A stretch of DNA of 64,000 nt from Apostichopus japonicus (lineage: Eukaryota; Echinodermata; Holothuroidea; Aspidochirotida; Stichopodidae): NCBI RefSeq assembly GCF_037975245.1, contig NC_092575.1, positions 27,747,841-27,811,840 on the forward strand, given 5' to 3'. Positions 25,101-34,700 of the stretch are shown here, piece after piece. Below the pieces are notes generated by a model. The model saw nothing but the letters and a program-made list of their open reading frames with translations, was not told where the DNA came from and ran no database searches. The translations under genes and the position numbers were made by a program. Each line of letters starts with the position of its first letter. Position 1 is the first letter of the stretch.

Positions 25101-26502
25101 TACCTTATATAGACATTCTAACCTAGTGCATTTCAGTATTTCAATTCCATTATCTACCTATCATACAGTATATTTATCCTTTTATAATTGTGAAATTCAT
25201 GTGTTTTGTGTTCCTTTGCCAAAATAAAGCATCTTTTCTCCTTATTTCTAAAAAAAAATAAATACAAAGTAACCCTGGACCATGCGTGCAACGCACGCAT
25301 ACAAATACAACCCTAGATTATAATTGTGCCTAAAACAATTACAAACCATACCAAGAGGTTGAAATTCCCTTATTTAGCCATTGTATGTCGCCTTCAATAA
25401 ACCTGGTGGCATATTTGATATGACCGTGAAAGAGAGCATGCTGGGCTCCTTAAAATCTGTGACAATAGAACCTCATGTAAAGCAAAGCCTTGAACCGTAC
25501 AGTTGTAATTTCAAGCTAAAGCACACACACACTCTCTCTCTCACTTTGAATGGAATGCCATAAAGAAGTAGGCTATGTAAGGTACACCATATTAAAATGA
25601 TTTAATATTACACATTCAGTACAAGGCAACACATAAACAAGTAGCACATGAAGTTACAGTACAAGACAAACAAAGAGATGGGCTCTTTATATAGGGAACA
25701 GTTATGGATATTTCTTTGGTTCATTTTATGAGCGATGTCACTTTTAAATATTTTGGGGGCGATAAATTTATATGTCAATTTGAGATGAGACACGGACGAT
25801 GTTTAAATTTTGACAAAAAATACTTTTGTTAAATAACGTAACTTTTCGTTCACTTATGATCTTTCCTATGAAGAAACAAAAACCAGTTAGTTAATACTAA
25901 AATGTCATCAAAAGACTACAGGTTTTGATCGGATAAGAGGAACTTTAGTTGTGAACATCCTCATTTTTCTGCTGTTTGGTTTTATGGATGCCAACTTTAT
26001 ACCAAACCAGGTCCCCTTCATGGTTGTGTGACAAAAATCCCCCATCCACAATGGTAGAGTGTGAGAACATTGTGGACAAGTGGTTAAGGCAGTGGACTAA
26101 TCATCTAAGGTTTGCAGGAGCGAGTCCTGACCGAGAACTTGTCAACATTAGTCACTGACAAAATATTTCCCTTATAAAAGTAAGAGCCTGTGAAGTATCC
26201 GAACCTGTTTATCTAATGTAAACAGGATTCATTTCCAAAATAATATACAAAGAAAAATGAAACACAACAACCACACTGTACTGTATCTATAAAGGTATAT
26301 TAAAATCTACACAATATTATTGCGAAATGTACGGTATCATACTTCCATGGATGTGAACTTGGACACGTAACAAAGTGAAGCAAGTGCAATTGACTTTGTT
26401 AATAATCATTGAGATTCCAAAACCAAAAGTAACCTTTCACTTTCACATAACTATGTAAACTCTCAATATGAATAAAAAAGGCTTTAACTTACTTTGTGAC
26501 AT
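1040..26502 (-). CDS. CLUH: CLUH, clustered mitochondria protein homolog (5' part of gene, 11 exons, runs off left edge)
   Basis: CLUH (yeast CLU1, Drosophila clueless) is a large cytosolic RNA-binding protein. It binds mRNAs of nuclear-encoded mitochondrial proteins and is needed for normal mitochondrial distribution. Eleven minus-strand exons join with matching phases (0, 1 or 2 at each junction) to give exactly 552 codons without a stop. Residues 1-142 are a low-complexity N-terminus with NGH motifs. About 143-226 form the CLU_N ubiquitin-like domain ([26 protein letters not shown]). About 227-456 form the conserved linker ([36 protein letters not shown]). From 457 the Clu domain begins ([48 protein letters not shown]). 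Family members are about 1,300 residues, so the rest of the Clu domain, the p135-like region and the TPR repeats lie to the left. Similarity to vertebrate CLUH was judged from memory of the family. Only exon 1 is uncertain. Confidence 0.96.
1511..1695 (-). CDS. CLUH: CLUH exon 10 (start of Clu domain)
   Basis: Acceptor TTTCTACGATAG, donor ACAAA/GTGAGT, phase 0 in and phase 2 out. It encodes [20 protein letters not shown], then [20 protein letters not shown] and [20 protein letters not shown], almost identical to the vertebrate Clu-domain opening. The plus-strand open frame across the same bases is its shadow. Confidence 0.98.
2088..2131 (-). CDS. CLUH: CLUH exon 9 (44-nt small exon)
   Basis: Acceptor CTTTTTCTTTGCAG, donor GGTCAG/GTAAAT, phase 1 in and phase 0 out. 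It encodes [15 protein letters not shown], one of the best-conserved CLUH peptides. Confidence 0.96.
2347..2510 (+). repeat. Dispersed repeat family D, copy 1
   Basis: Begins GAATGGTAGATTTGGAAG and continues through a GGGTC/poly-G section, then GTGCTAAATGTTACCAACATTTGTAAGCTAG and a GCAGACAGGTATG-AGGAAGTGA tail. The same order of blocks recurs at 9686, 11237 and, in part, 30835. No coding capacity is visible. Length and lack of obvious TIRs suggest a SINE-like or MITE-like family. Confidence 0.6.
2742..2845 (-). CDS. CLUH: CLUH exon 8
   Basis: Acceptor TTAATGGTCAG, donor GAAG/GTAAAG, phase 2 in and phase 1 out. It encodes [20 protein letters not shown], then [14 protein letters not shown], matching the QRHPFERI-TPFQVYSW-AP-EH-D-RAED consensus. 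The intron upstream of it (2846-7835) is the one filled with nested repeats. Confidence 0.96.
3158..3831. mobile_element. Non-autonomous element with 13-bp terminal inverted repeats
   Basis: Starts CAGGGATGTAAGT and ends ACTTACATCCCTG, a perfect 13-bp inverted pair. It is 674 bp and contains a tandem duplication of about 75 bp (CTATCGTTATGTTAGGCTAGC in both copies, 3230-3365). No transposase is visible. I could not find a clean target-site duplication. Its last 37 bp are repeated exactly at 6526-6562, beyond the neighbouring element. Confidence 0.7.
4085..6305. repeat. ~400-bp tandem repeats rich in TGACCT/AGGTCA
   Basis: The phrase TGACCTTTGGTGACC starts at 4388, 4788, 5188, 5484, 6140 and about 6289, giving a basic period of 400 bp with some truncated units. 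Conserved blocks include CCGTTAAGTTTGAAAAT, CACTGGGAGTTATTGCA and GAGGTCAAGGGTCACCC. Each full unit carries many AGGTCA half-sites in both orientations. Confidence 0.92.
6421..6476. repeat. (CA)n/(ACAT)n compound microsatellite
   Basis: CA dinucleotides, then about seven ATAC tetranucleotides, then CA again. Confidence 0.97.
6526..6562. repeat. 37-bp solo end of the 3158-3831 element
   Basis: Identical to 3795-3831, ending ACTTACATCCCTG. It is a direct copy lying on the far side of the 3858-6520 unit. Confidence 0.85.
7104..7397. repeat. Two-copy tandem duplication, ~147 bp
   Basis: TGTTTAACCGA at 7104 and again at 7251, each followed by an aligned unit containing ACATTCACTAGAGTGACAGT and TGTATCTTGTGGAG and ending in a G-rich GGGGTAAGG tract. 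The second copy has an expanded G-rich end. Confidence 0.85.
7836..7961 (-). CDS. CLUH: CLUH exon 7
   Basis: Acceptor TTTATCAAG, donor AAAAG/GTAACA, phase 2 in and phase 2 out. It encodes [20 protein letters not shown], then [40 protein letters not shown] and FKKNFA are the family equivalents. Confidence 0.95.
9686..9835 (+). repeat. Dispersed repeat family D, copy 2
   Basis: GAATGGTAGATTGGGAAGG, then GGGTCACTGGGGGCGCAATG, AATGTTGCCAGTTATAAGGCTAG and AGCAGACAGGTATGG, in the same order as copy 1 at 2347. Confidence 0.6.
10223..10307 (-). CDS. CLUH: CLUH exon 6
   Basis: Acceptor TTTTAATTACAG, donor AACCA/GTGAGT, phase 1 in and phase 2 out. It encodes [20 protein letters not shown] followed by TRGFYIN, matching the family's DLMYL...[10 protein letters not shown] motif. 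Confidence 0.96.
11165..11235. repeat. Pyrimidine-rich CCTTCCCCCTCCCC repeats
   Basis: Repeated CCTTCCCCCTCCC tracts on the plus strand, broken by ACGGGGGAAGGAG, which can pair with the flanking C-rich strand. The tract abuts copy 3 of repeat family D. Confidence 0.8.
11237..11400 (+). repeat. Dispersed repeat family D, copy 3
   Basis: GAATGGTAGATTTGAAAGGAAGAG, then GGGTCAGTGGGGTGTGCTGAAATGTTA and CAATCTTTGTAAGATAG, in the same order as copies 1 and 2. Confidence 0.6.
12622..12816 (-). CDS. CLUH: CLUH exon 5
   Basis: Acceptor TGTCCGTAG, donor CATG/GTAAGA, phase 1 on both sides. It encodes a short variable lysine-rich stretch, then [20 protein letters not shown] and [20 protein letters not shown]. 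The CTPP-YI-PGS and SGWNPPPG motifs are diagnostic of CLUH. Confidence 0.97.
13035..13155. repeat. Irregular GTACTC-rich repeat
   Basis: About ten occurrences of GTACTC or a one-base variant within 120 bp, spaced irregularly. Confidence 0.6.
14294..14428 (-). CDS. CLUH: CLUH exon 4
   Basis: Acceptor CATGACAG, donor GAAG/GTGAG, phase 1 on both sides. It encodes [20 protein letters not shown], then [20 protein letters not shown], the characteristic segment after CLU_N. A 256-bp tandem array with a transposon inside it begins about 30 nt upstream of this exon, in intron 3. Confidence 0.97.
14802..17720 (-). mobile_element. 2.9-kb DNA transposon with 15-bp TIRs and TTAT target duplication
   Basis: The ends GGGCCAAAGCCAAAA (14802) and its exact reverse complement (17706-17720) are flanked on both sides by TTAT. 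The uninterrupted repeat unit at about 17977 reads GGGCTTATACC, an empty site with one TTAT, so the borders are secure. Eight copies of a GCGAGGGACGGAATT box lie near the ends: four in 14828-15219, and four in 17171-17542 in mixed orientation, the last with a mismatch. The interior holds a decayed transposase on the minus strand. A 4-bp TSD with GGG ends does not let me name the superfamily; Kolobok-, Sola- or Zator-like assignments would need a database comparison. Confidence 0.9.
15954..17060 (-). pseudogene. Decayed DDE-type transposase
   Basis: Read on the minus strand, fragments in shifting frames give [18 protein letters not shown] (about 16950-16895), [15 protein letters not shown] (about 16870-16825), WSDGCAS followed after a frameshift by [11 protein letters not shown] (about 16750-16695), and [17 protein letters not shown] (about 16670-16621). 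The final 67-residue open stretch (16157-15954) contains [17 protein letters not shown] and [16 protein letters not shown]. The order [16 protein letters not shown] suggests the D, D and E of an RNase H-fold transposase; this is an inference. Similar HGKG-VDG and KWP-containing proteins are common as uncharacterised transposon proteins in invertebrates. Several stop codons and frameshifts show that the copy is dead. Confidence 0.75.
18749..19199. mobile_element. hAT-like MITE with CCGGAT-rich ends
   Basis: The 451-bp element begins TAGGGATGCACCGGAT and ends ATCCGGTGCATCCCTA. It is flanked by 8-bp near-identical sequences GCTTAGAT and GATTAGAT (7 of 8 match), as expected of hAT insertions. Both ends are packed with ATCCGGCCGGA palindromic boxes, likely transposase-binding sites. 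The AT-rich centre has no coding sequence. Confidence 0.85.
19393..19502. repeat. Three-copy tandem repeat, ~35-40 bp
   Basis: Three copies of TTTTAAGCTTYCCTCCAGGG followed by ATTAAGCRTCTGTTG, each with minor changes. Confidence 0.85.
21028..21199 (-). CDS. CLUH: CLUH exon 3 (CLU_N domain)
   Basis: Acceptor TTCTGGGCAG, donor GAAG/GTGAG, phase 0 in and phase 1 out. It encodes [20 protein letters not shown], then [20 protein letters not shown] and [10 protein letters not shown], nearly identical to the family consensus and completing the ubiquitin-like fold. This is among the most conserved stretches in the window. Confidence 0.97.
22666..23162 (-). CDS. CLUH: CLUH exon 2 (N-terminal tail and start of CLU_N domain)
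   Basis: The acceptor TTTGTTGCAG lies just upstream and the exon ends DLQ followed by GTAAGG. It encodes about 165 residues. The first ~138 are low complexity, rich in N, G, S, T, P, D and E, with repeated NGH/NGI motifs (NGINGH, VNGHN, CNGHSS, VNGHVNG). The last 27 begin the ubiquitin-like CLU_N domain. The tail is longer than I recall for mammalian CLUH. Open reading continues upstream of the first TTG to the splice acceptor, in phase 1. Confidence 0.95.
23163..26492. other. CLUH intron 1
   Basis: 3.3 kb with no coding sequence recognised. It contains a 7-bp-stem hairpin (TGCGTGCAACGCACGCA near 25285) and the tRNA-Ser-like head at about 26066. Otherwise it is AT-rich unique-looking DNA. 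Confidence 0.6.
26066..26137 (+). mobile_element. tRNA-Ser-like SINE head
   Basis: ACATTGTGGACAAGTGGTTAAG, then GCAGTGGACTAATCATCTAAGG, TTTGCAGGAGCGAGTCCTGACCG. The TGGTTAAGGCAGTGG section matches a tRNA D-arm/box A, and GCAGGAGCGAGTCCTG resembles the T-arm/box B with a mostly intact stem. The acceptor stem is not preserved, so this is a SINE or tRNA pseudogene rather than a functional tRNA. The SINE body, if present, would extend to about 26230. Confidence 0.6.
26493..26502 (-). CDS. CLUH: CLUH exon 1, proposed start codon
   Basis: ATG TCA CAA A is followed by a strong donor GTAAGT. The single leftover base gives phase 1, exactly what exon 2 needs, so the protein would begin [12 protein letters not shown]. 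The next acceptor upstream of exon 2 is used in phase, and exon 2 has no in-frame ATG ahead of its conserved part. The 5' UTR would run upstream from 26503. The choice rests only on phase and splice consensus, and another small first exon elsewhere in the 3.3-kb intron is possible. Confidence 0.45.
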
Positions 26503-28661
26503 TACGCACGTACGTTTTTTTCTGTCTGCTTAAATATCAACAAACTGCCGCCCTGAGTTAAACAAGCAATTTTGTGAAAAGGAACAACTTGGGAACTTGA
26601 TCACATGCTGTACATGATGCATTAGATATGAGGATATACTGTACTGTAGTTATATGTAAGATGTGCTTTAAAAGTAAGAATGTGGGACGGTCCAGGGAAT
26701 AATTGAGTGTTCGAACATCTTTGGACTTGCACATACTGTACAAACTATGCCATGTCATCAAGCAAGGAGCACACTAGAATACTGTCACATGGATGAATTC
26801 CCGAATCTATTTTGAAATGAGCTATGTAGAGCTCCCTTAGGCATCCCGGTAAACCATTCACAACAGGTTATCTTCATTTTCATTCGAAAATAAGCACACA
26901 TCACTATTATGTGAGGAACAAATACCACATGGCCAATTTCTCAGTTCAAAGAGCATGTACAGCATGATACCACTTGAGTATTAACACATTGCTTACCATG
27001 CAGTACACGCATATATACCTGTATGCCATTCATGAAATTATTGATAACCTACATCCTGATCCATTCACAATTTAGTCCTAATCCTTTCACACTGCTGCTA
27101 TCACTAATTCAGACTGTGAAGGGAAACACAATTATGATTACTACAGCACATCTCTCTCACTATGAGTAATTGCAGCAACACACACTGCAGAACCACGTGT
27201 GCTCAACTGGCAGTGACGTAGGTACATACCGTAGTAGTAGTAGTAGCTCGGTCTAGAATAATCTCTACAGAATACTGTATGTGTGGGGCTGGGCTTGAAT
27301 CAATAACAGCATAGCTGTACTGTGGGTATACGTGTACATCTAGACAGTATTCTGAAAGTGACTTTCCTGAATATTAAACACACATTTCAGTCCCTGGTTT
27401 TCATAATATCAATGATTTGGTTGTACAGAACTTCACTTAAGGTTATGATGACAACCAGAGGCTAGCTAATGTTCTAGTTATGTAGCGTTTAATGATTTGT
27501 ACTCATAATTCTTCAAATACAGAAATAATTCATCTGCCGTTAAGTAGCTAAACATTAAATTAGAATGAACTAATTTGCAGCAATTTGATATTATAGTCAC
27601 ATATCTGCTAAAGTGTGTTCAATACACATTTCCTTTCCTTCATTACAGGTTTCCTTCTCTCAAGAAACCCTTAGACCCCCCTACTCTTCCCACCACCTCC
27701 CATGAAATGAGATGTTATTGAAATTTATTTCACTAATAAATGGTGTGTAATATATAATCCCGCAATGATCAAGTTTGTAATGTGAACGCTTGCGTAATCA
27801 GAATCAGATCCCGCTATCATGATCCTCCTTTAGGGGACGATTCTAACCCATCAAGGGCGATTGAAATTGTATGTATACTGTATGTGACTTGTGTATACTA
27901 AAAATTTTGTTTGTCAACCCATAGTAAAAAATGTTTGTCTCCAAAGTGCTGTTGAAACATGGCATATCTTTGATACCTGACCATTTTCATATAGCTAAAT
28001 TTGCTAACACAACAACTCAGTTTATCGCAATGCCATATGTATGATGTACAATTATGTGTTTTCAACTGTGCATCCAGCAGTAGGAGTCCTCACATGGTAA
28101 TTTATAAACAATTCTCATGACCTTTTCATGCTTGCATAAAGCTTCCCTGTTCATATTTTGCTTCTTGATCTGGCACGCGTTCTCCAATGTGAACCTGCCT
28201 TGGTTAAGTTTTGTTATCTCACTGTGGTGGGGTAACAAAACCCTGATCTCCATTGCATTCTTGAATGTGAACAAGGCCTATGTCCCTCAAAGCTACCAGA
28301 CTTTTATTGTAATTTCACTGATTAATATACATCTAATAAGCCTTCGAAGACTATACCTTAAAGTTAATCGTTCCTGCAGGGTATGACTTTGATGGATGAA
28401 AGAAAGGGACTGTATTGTAAGCTAATTTCAAACTTCAAATATCCTGCTACTGCAGCTTTAACACAGTTGACATTAACTCTCTTAGTGTTCCCGTCTCACC
28501 CTGGGGCTGCTAAGAGAAAAGATGACAGTGATAATGTAATGCAGTGAACTTAATTTAAAAAACAGGAAGTTCCTGAAAAACCCCAAGACTAGCACCACAT
28601 GAGAATAAAAATAATGGGGTCCATTAACTACATCCTGCATTCATAGTACATCTTAGACATG
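26503..28661. other. Intergenic: CLUH upstream region and putative 3' flank of gene 2
   Basis: No coding exon recognised. A minus-strand AATAAA at 28303-28308 could be the polyadenylation signal of the gene whose stop codon is at 28662. A (GTA)n run lies near 27227. The region just upstream of 26502 should hold the CLUH promoter; I see no recognisable TATA box. Confidence 0.5.
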
Positions 28662-28743
28662 CTACAGACTGGCAATCTCACTGTAACGTTCATACATTAG
28701 TAGACGGTCAGGATCTGGAGATTGCACCGGGATAAACTCCCTT
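28662..28743 (-). CDS. Unidentified gene 2, proposed last coding exon
   Basis: A clean acceptor (ATTTGTACACAG) opens 82 nt that, in phase 2, read REFIPVQSPDPDRLLMYERY followed by SEIASL and a TAG stop. The other two frames close quickly. Composition (conserved-looking P, D, R, Y, E) is unlike the surrounding AT-rich DNA. I do not recognise the family. A minus-strand AATAAA about 350 nt downstream would give a reasonable 3' UTR. Assignment to the same gene as the exon at 42066 rests on strand, position between two CLUH-independent borders, and compatible phase, so it is inference. Confidence 0.6.
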
Positions 28744-30834
28744 CTGTGTACAAATACAAAATAAATCCACAATACTATTGCTGACAAACACTACCCCCAT
28801 TATATTTTCCTTTCATATTCCTAATTTCCTACCCCTGGTGTCAATATTCCTTATATTTCATATTTAGAGCAGCGACTGTCTTACCACAAAACTGAATAAA
28901 CCAGAAAATTGAAAAGTTCCTATTTATTGGAAAAGACATCTCTGAATGTCTAATTACATCGACTGTCGACAAATCTGATGTTAATTAGACACCTTAATTA
29001 CCGGATTAGGAAAACACATACACGATCCCTTGGAATCGGTCATTCCTACTTTAACGAAGAGTATCAACGGACATGTTGTAAGTTAATATTCCTGACACAT
29101 TCCTTTGAAGCTTCTTCTCACATCACAGCAGAATGAGAACCTCATCTCTGACTTGAAGATGGCTTTGAGACATCACAAGAGACTGGAATGTCAACAACCA
29201 AAATACCATCTTCTCATCTGGCTTGGATGAATTACATATCAAGACAGAGACAGAGATAGAGGTGGGCAGGGAGAGAATGATATTCTCTCTGAATTTATTT
29301 GTCTCTCATTGTCACAATCCAACAACATATACCAAACCTCTGTCTGGAGAGAGATATAATATCCAACTCAAGAGTCAAAAAATGTTGCAGTGAGTCTTCC
29401 ACTGAGAGGAAATATATGTAAGGACAGAAGACAATATATGATCAATGACAACAATTGACATATAAGGCATCAACTTTGTTCATAATGTTTGTAAAATATT
29501 TGATCACTTTGGGGGGGGGGAAGAAGGCAGGGGCAAGGGGGGACAAGGTGTGCATAAAGGGATAAGTGACAATCATCTAGAATACTATGTTAATTTTAAG
29601 TTATTGCATGTGGAAGTATCGCTTCTTCGTAGCGCTATAACCTATAGTGTAATAGGTTTGTACAAGTATGTCTATGTGTACAGTATTTGGGGTTTGGTAT
29701 TTCCAATCCCTCAAGGTTGATTGGTGGATGTTTTATAAAGCTAAGGCCAAGAGCTGCCAGAGAAGTGGTAGTGCATGGACTACCATTTGTCTAAGACTTA
29801 ATTTTTCAGTAGGAGCACTTGGTACTGTACATGTACTGCACTGTATCTGTTTAATTAAAGTGTGTTCAATTTGTAGAGTGAAATTGATGCCCTGTCCTAC
29901 TTTACCTAGCACTGTCTTTAATCTCTTAAAAACCAAGTATTTGAATAAATCCTAAATTGCAGTGCAGCAACATACACTTATGAAGTTACAATGGACAGCT
30001 TGTTAGGAAAACATGCAGCAATTAGTTACTAATTACTTTGTTTTGCAGCAGCTTGCTGTAGAAAGATTGTACTTCCTACACAATAGCACTGTTACTCTGT
30101 GCTATCAGCTCCTAAGAGTACATGAAAGCCATGAGTAGGCAGTTTTCACAACTTTATAATAACATTTCTACAGACTGGATGGCATTGAATGCAACCGACA
30201 GATACAGTATGTACGCAATTTATAATGCCTCCAGTTGTCGAGACAGAGTAGCAGAACTATACACAACTGCACAATGACAAAATCAGTATAAGCACTACAC
30301 AGACAGTGTGAAGAAAGACCCATAAAGCCAGTAATCCAACAACTAATAAACAGAGTCAATACATTCCCCAGATAACAGAATAACAAGTACTGTATGGTAT
30401 TATCTGCTATCCAGTAGAACTACTACTCATTACCCTAGTGATCCCTGAAAGAGTGGGTCAAAGTTAGATTATCCACTATAAGCTTCCCACAACATCACAT
30501 GTATTAATATCAAGGCTGAAACTTTTGAGATATATTATTATGTGATGGAAGTTTAAGATGAAACACAGAACAAAACTGATAAGGGAATGTTTTGGTAACC
30601 TATAAAAGTTCAACAGTTGAGCCTTATCTCTGTACAGTAATGACGTCAATACGTTACTTTTATCACATTTTGAATGTTTACATCTGTGAATGAGACAAAT
30701 CAAAAACATGTACTTAGTGAACAATAACCTGCACAAGCCATAAAATGAATAAAAAAGAAGTTTCTTTAAGTTTCTACCTCCCACACAACGAGGTTCGGAT
30801 GTTTCCTTCAGGAAGATGAATCAATCGGTTGTAA

Positions 30835-30930
30835 GAATGGTAGATTTGAAAGTTTAAGACGAAGTTGGTGGTGATCAGAAAGGGAGCACATTTTGTAGGT
30901 AGATTCAATCGGAGATTATATTGATTAGAG
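30835..30930 (+). repeat. Dispersed repeat family D, partial copy 4
   Basis: GAATGGTAGATTTGAAAGT, followed by an AAGACGAAGTTGGTGGTGATCAGAAAG section that diverges from copies 1-3. Confidence 0.45.
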
Positions 30931-31735
30931 ATGGAGGAGTACGAGACGAGACAAGATAGAAGATTTAGAAAACCCCATAAAATAGGAGAGGGGCAAGGGA
31001 AAGAATGGGGAAGGGCTTAATGGAACAAAAGATGATCATTGTCAATCTCATGGGAGAGTATCACTAAGTTGTGAGATTTTATGACAAAGGACAGGCAGGG
31101 GAGGGGGGGGGGAGAGGGCATGGAGAAGGGAGGAATGGCTAAATGAAAGGATAATTAAGTCACCTTACTGTCCTTACATATTAACCAGTGGTGATGCAAG
31201 TCTTGGGGGTGTGAGTGTGAGGCATGATGCCCAGGGGTGCCAAGCTATAGCCTAACAAAAAAATCATCCATAGCTTGACCAGTGCAAAACCTAATTGCTT
31301 ATGGGTGCAAGTATAGTAAAAAGTGTTACACAACAAAAATAACACACACTAGACAGAGGGTCAGGAGATCAGGCTATCTTGCTTTAAGGTCATAGGTCAC
31401 AGGGTGATGATGGTGAAGTAGTGCTACATACAGCTGTCCAATGCACATGCTACATACTGTAGGTTAGCTACAGTATATAGATGACACACATTTCCTCTCC
31501 ATGGAAGTCCTGTAAGTAGTAGAAACTGTTTTAGTGTCACAAATTTAGTCACACTTTTATAACAATGACATCAATTCAATGCCAATTATTCTTTCCAATA
31601 CTAGTACCAATTATTCTTTCCTAGTCTCATACAGGAAACTAGAAATTACTCATCGGTCACATTCAAGATAAAAGTAAAATAAGAAACCTCAAACAAGCTT
31701 GTACAGCAAATCATTTCTGGTTTGATGACACTCAC

Positions 31736-31775
31736 CTACATTGTACATTTTGAGGTAACCATTTTACCTTGATGA
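31736..31775 (-). CDS. Unidentified gene 2, possible internal microexon
   Basis: A strong acceptor (TTTCCTATTTTTTATAG) and strong donor (GTAG/GTGAGT) enclose 40 nt. Only one frame is open, entered in phase 1 and left in phase 2: IKVKWLPQNVQC. These are exactly the phases needed between the exon at 42066 (ends phase 1) and the exon at 28743 (starts phase 2). The three together give an 80-codon reading frame including the stop. No homology is recognised, and other exons may be missing. Confidence 0.33.
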
Positions 31776-34700
31776 CTATAAAAAATAGGAAACCAAAGTT
31801 TAGAGGTGGAAATGAGGATAAATGAAATTTATCATGGAAGGCTATCCAGTTAACATCTTCCTATGGGTCACTTTTTATCACTGCTAAATAGTTTTCAAAC
31901 TATAGCATGACAACAAAAGGGAAATGAACTTTACTTGAAATTACAAACTTCCTATATTCTCTTTATCACAGACTGAGAACTGGTCTAAGTTGCATGCTAA
32001 CCATTCTGTAATAACAACAATACACTAAAGTATTTATAGTGATGTTACAGTGCAAAATGTAACCCATTACAATTTATTGAGACGAGCATGTGGCATTCTC
32101 CAAAATCAGACCAAATTAAAAGAAACTGCTGTGAGTCTGTTTTGTTGCTCGCAAACTAATAGGGAAAGAAAGCAGAGAAGTCATAGTTATTTTTATAGAA
32201 CAATAATTTGGTAAAAATGTTTCCTTTTGTATCAGATATATTCATCTTGAAAACTACTGTACAGGCTTCTTCTGAAATATTCCAAAAGTTAAGAAATATT
32301 TTTTTTTCTTTTCTTCTTACAGATCGAACGGTTTGACCAAGAATAGTCCAAACAAGGAAAGTTGGTTTTAATTGATAAGGAGTTCCATTTTCATTGTTGG
32401 TTAATAATTTACTCAAGTTGAGTACAGTAGTATTGTACGTACTAAGTGAAGGGAGTAATTCATTGAGCTGTCATCACATCGTAGACTGCTTGCAAATTGG
32501 GCAACTTGCTATTAAAGTGCAATGATGCATGGCAGTACACAGTAACCATACCTGTAGTATTAACAATCTTGACACAAATTCAGAGCCATTCAACATGCTA
32601 CTGTACACAAAATTTGGAAACTAAATTATTCCATGAAGTGCAACATAAGTACATGCAAGGTACATGTACAAACCCACCAGCAGTTATAGCCACAGATAAC
32701 TGTGACCTTAATAAGTACAGTACCAGTTTGAAATTGTACTGTACTTCATATAATCTACAGAAAAGCAGAGATCAAAAACTATAAATTTATCTAATACACA
32801 TCACTTGGAAGCTACAGTTGACTCCATAGTACAGTAGCAGTGGTGTACCTTGCACTGTGGAATCTTCAAACTCTTAAATTTACCTTTGAGATGGTGAACT
32901 TTAACACAAACAGATTCAACACCAACTGTAAAGTTCTTCAAAAATACATTTGCTTTTAATTTATTGTCTTTTACATAGGGCACTAAAGGAACAGTTTACT
33001 AGGCTAAAAGTGGCTTCACTGGGTACTGTAGATCAATGGACTGAGATCTGTGTAACTAAAGCAAATGTCATCTAGTGATATTCGTATAGGTCAGTTAGTA
33101 TATATTGAGCTGGTTATTTATAACAGCAGCTGTCCTATACCTGTTACTTAAATTATTATATATAGCATATGATGTTGGCATGTATTGCATTTTAGTAGCT
33201 TGGCAATGATTGACTGGGAAGCAAATGGGGGACACATTTAGGAAGGGAAATGTATGGTAACAAGTTTGAAGGGCATGTGAATATGAGGGTACATAAATGA
33301 GAAAATTGACAAGAGAAATTATGAACATGAAAAAAAAAAGCAAGTCAAAGATGGATTACATTTGGCTGTGAATCGAGACCCAAAAACTATAGTGGTCTGG
33401 TTGCCAGTGGTTGGAGTATTTACAAATGATGATACCTACAGTAGCTGTGTCGAAGCAATGTCTGTACTCCAATTTATCCCTTTATGTACCTACACCACAA
33501 TGGTCACATTTCACGACTGCACCCCCATCGACCCCCTCCCCATGCTTTGTTAGAATTTCAACTGTCCTATATGTTTTGGGTTATCATGTTAACAAGCGAC
33601 ACAACACACATACATATGTGAACAAATTTGTCACACCTTAGTTTGCATTTGGCTCAAATGGCAACACAGAAGCACCACAAACATGGTGTCTCATACAGTA
33701 ACTAAACTTGGGCAAGCAGTTTTCTGTGATCCTATAAAGCATCCCACTTTCATATTCCCATTCCCCCCTCCCCCCCTTTCACCAATTTGGCTATTTTCAG
33801 CAGGTTTAGGAGTAATACTGATAACGTTTAAAGCTTCACAATTTGGTACTTTGTGATAGGAATACTTTGCTGATATGCAAACGTACTGTAGTACCTTGCT
33901 AACACAATTAACTAGACAATTGATTAGTTGATTCAACCAGCAACAATATATTTATATGATTATTATGGAAATATTTCAGAATGTAAGCAACTTTGTTATT
34001 GCACTGAGAAGTGCATATCATTACTGTATGTACTGCAGGTACAATACTGTACTTCCAACATGCATGATCTACAGTACGTACTACTACTGTATGTATGTAC
34101 ACTTAACCTAGACTCATATGACATTCTGTACAGAGTGCTTTGTGCAAGTTGAGGATAATATAACTACTGTAAGCTATTCAAAATGAACAAGGTCTATATT
34201 GCTAAAAATAAAACTTTTCAAACACAGCCTGTGATTGGTAACTTGCTGTATAGAGAGGCAAGCAATTTAAATGTAATTTGTTAGGAATCGTGAGAAATCA
34301 AAACACACTCCGAAATAACTTCTTTGGACAATAAAAGCGCAAGAAGGCAGATCTACTTCTGATGCTTTCACAAGACTTTAAAGACATCTTCTTAGTCTGC
34401 TGTGAATTAGCTCTAAAGCCACAGCATGAGGTTGGCTGTATCTCTTTATAAAAGAAAATTTATGTTAAAAGGCAGAGGTAACAACTCTACTTAGTTTGAT
34501 TTTGTCACTTTCCATCTACAGTATAGCCACCATGTATGATTCAAAAGTTTGCAACTTTGTTACACATTTAACCATTTAAAGTTGTAACTAATGTACTATC
34601 CAGCCAGGGCCTGTTCTACTGTTTAGTCATTCTACAACTTTAAAGGGAGTCACCTAATAAGTATCAGCTCAAAGCTTTGATTTTGGATTAAAAGTATCCA

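Noticed and set aside
29100-29300. Possible exon in either strand around a GC-richer patch
   Set aside because: Stops in most frames and no convincing splice pair.
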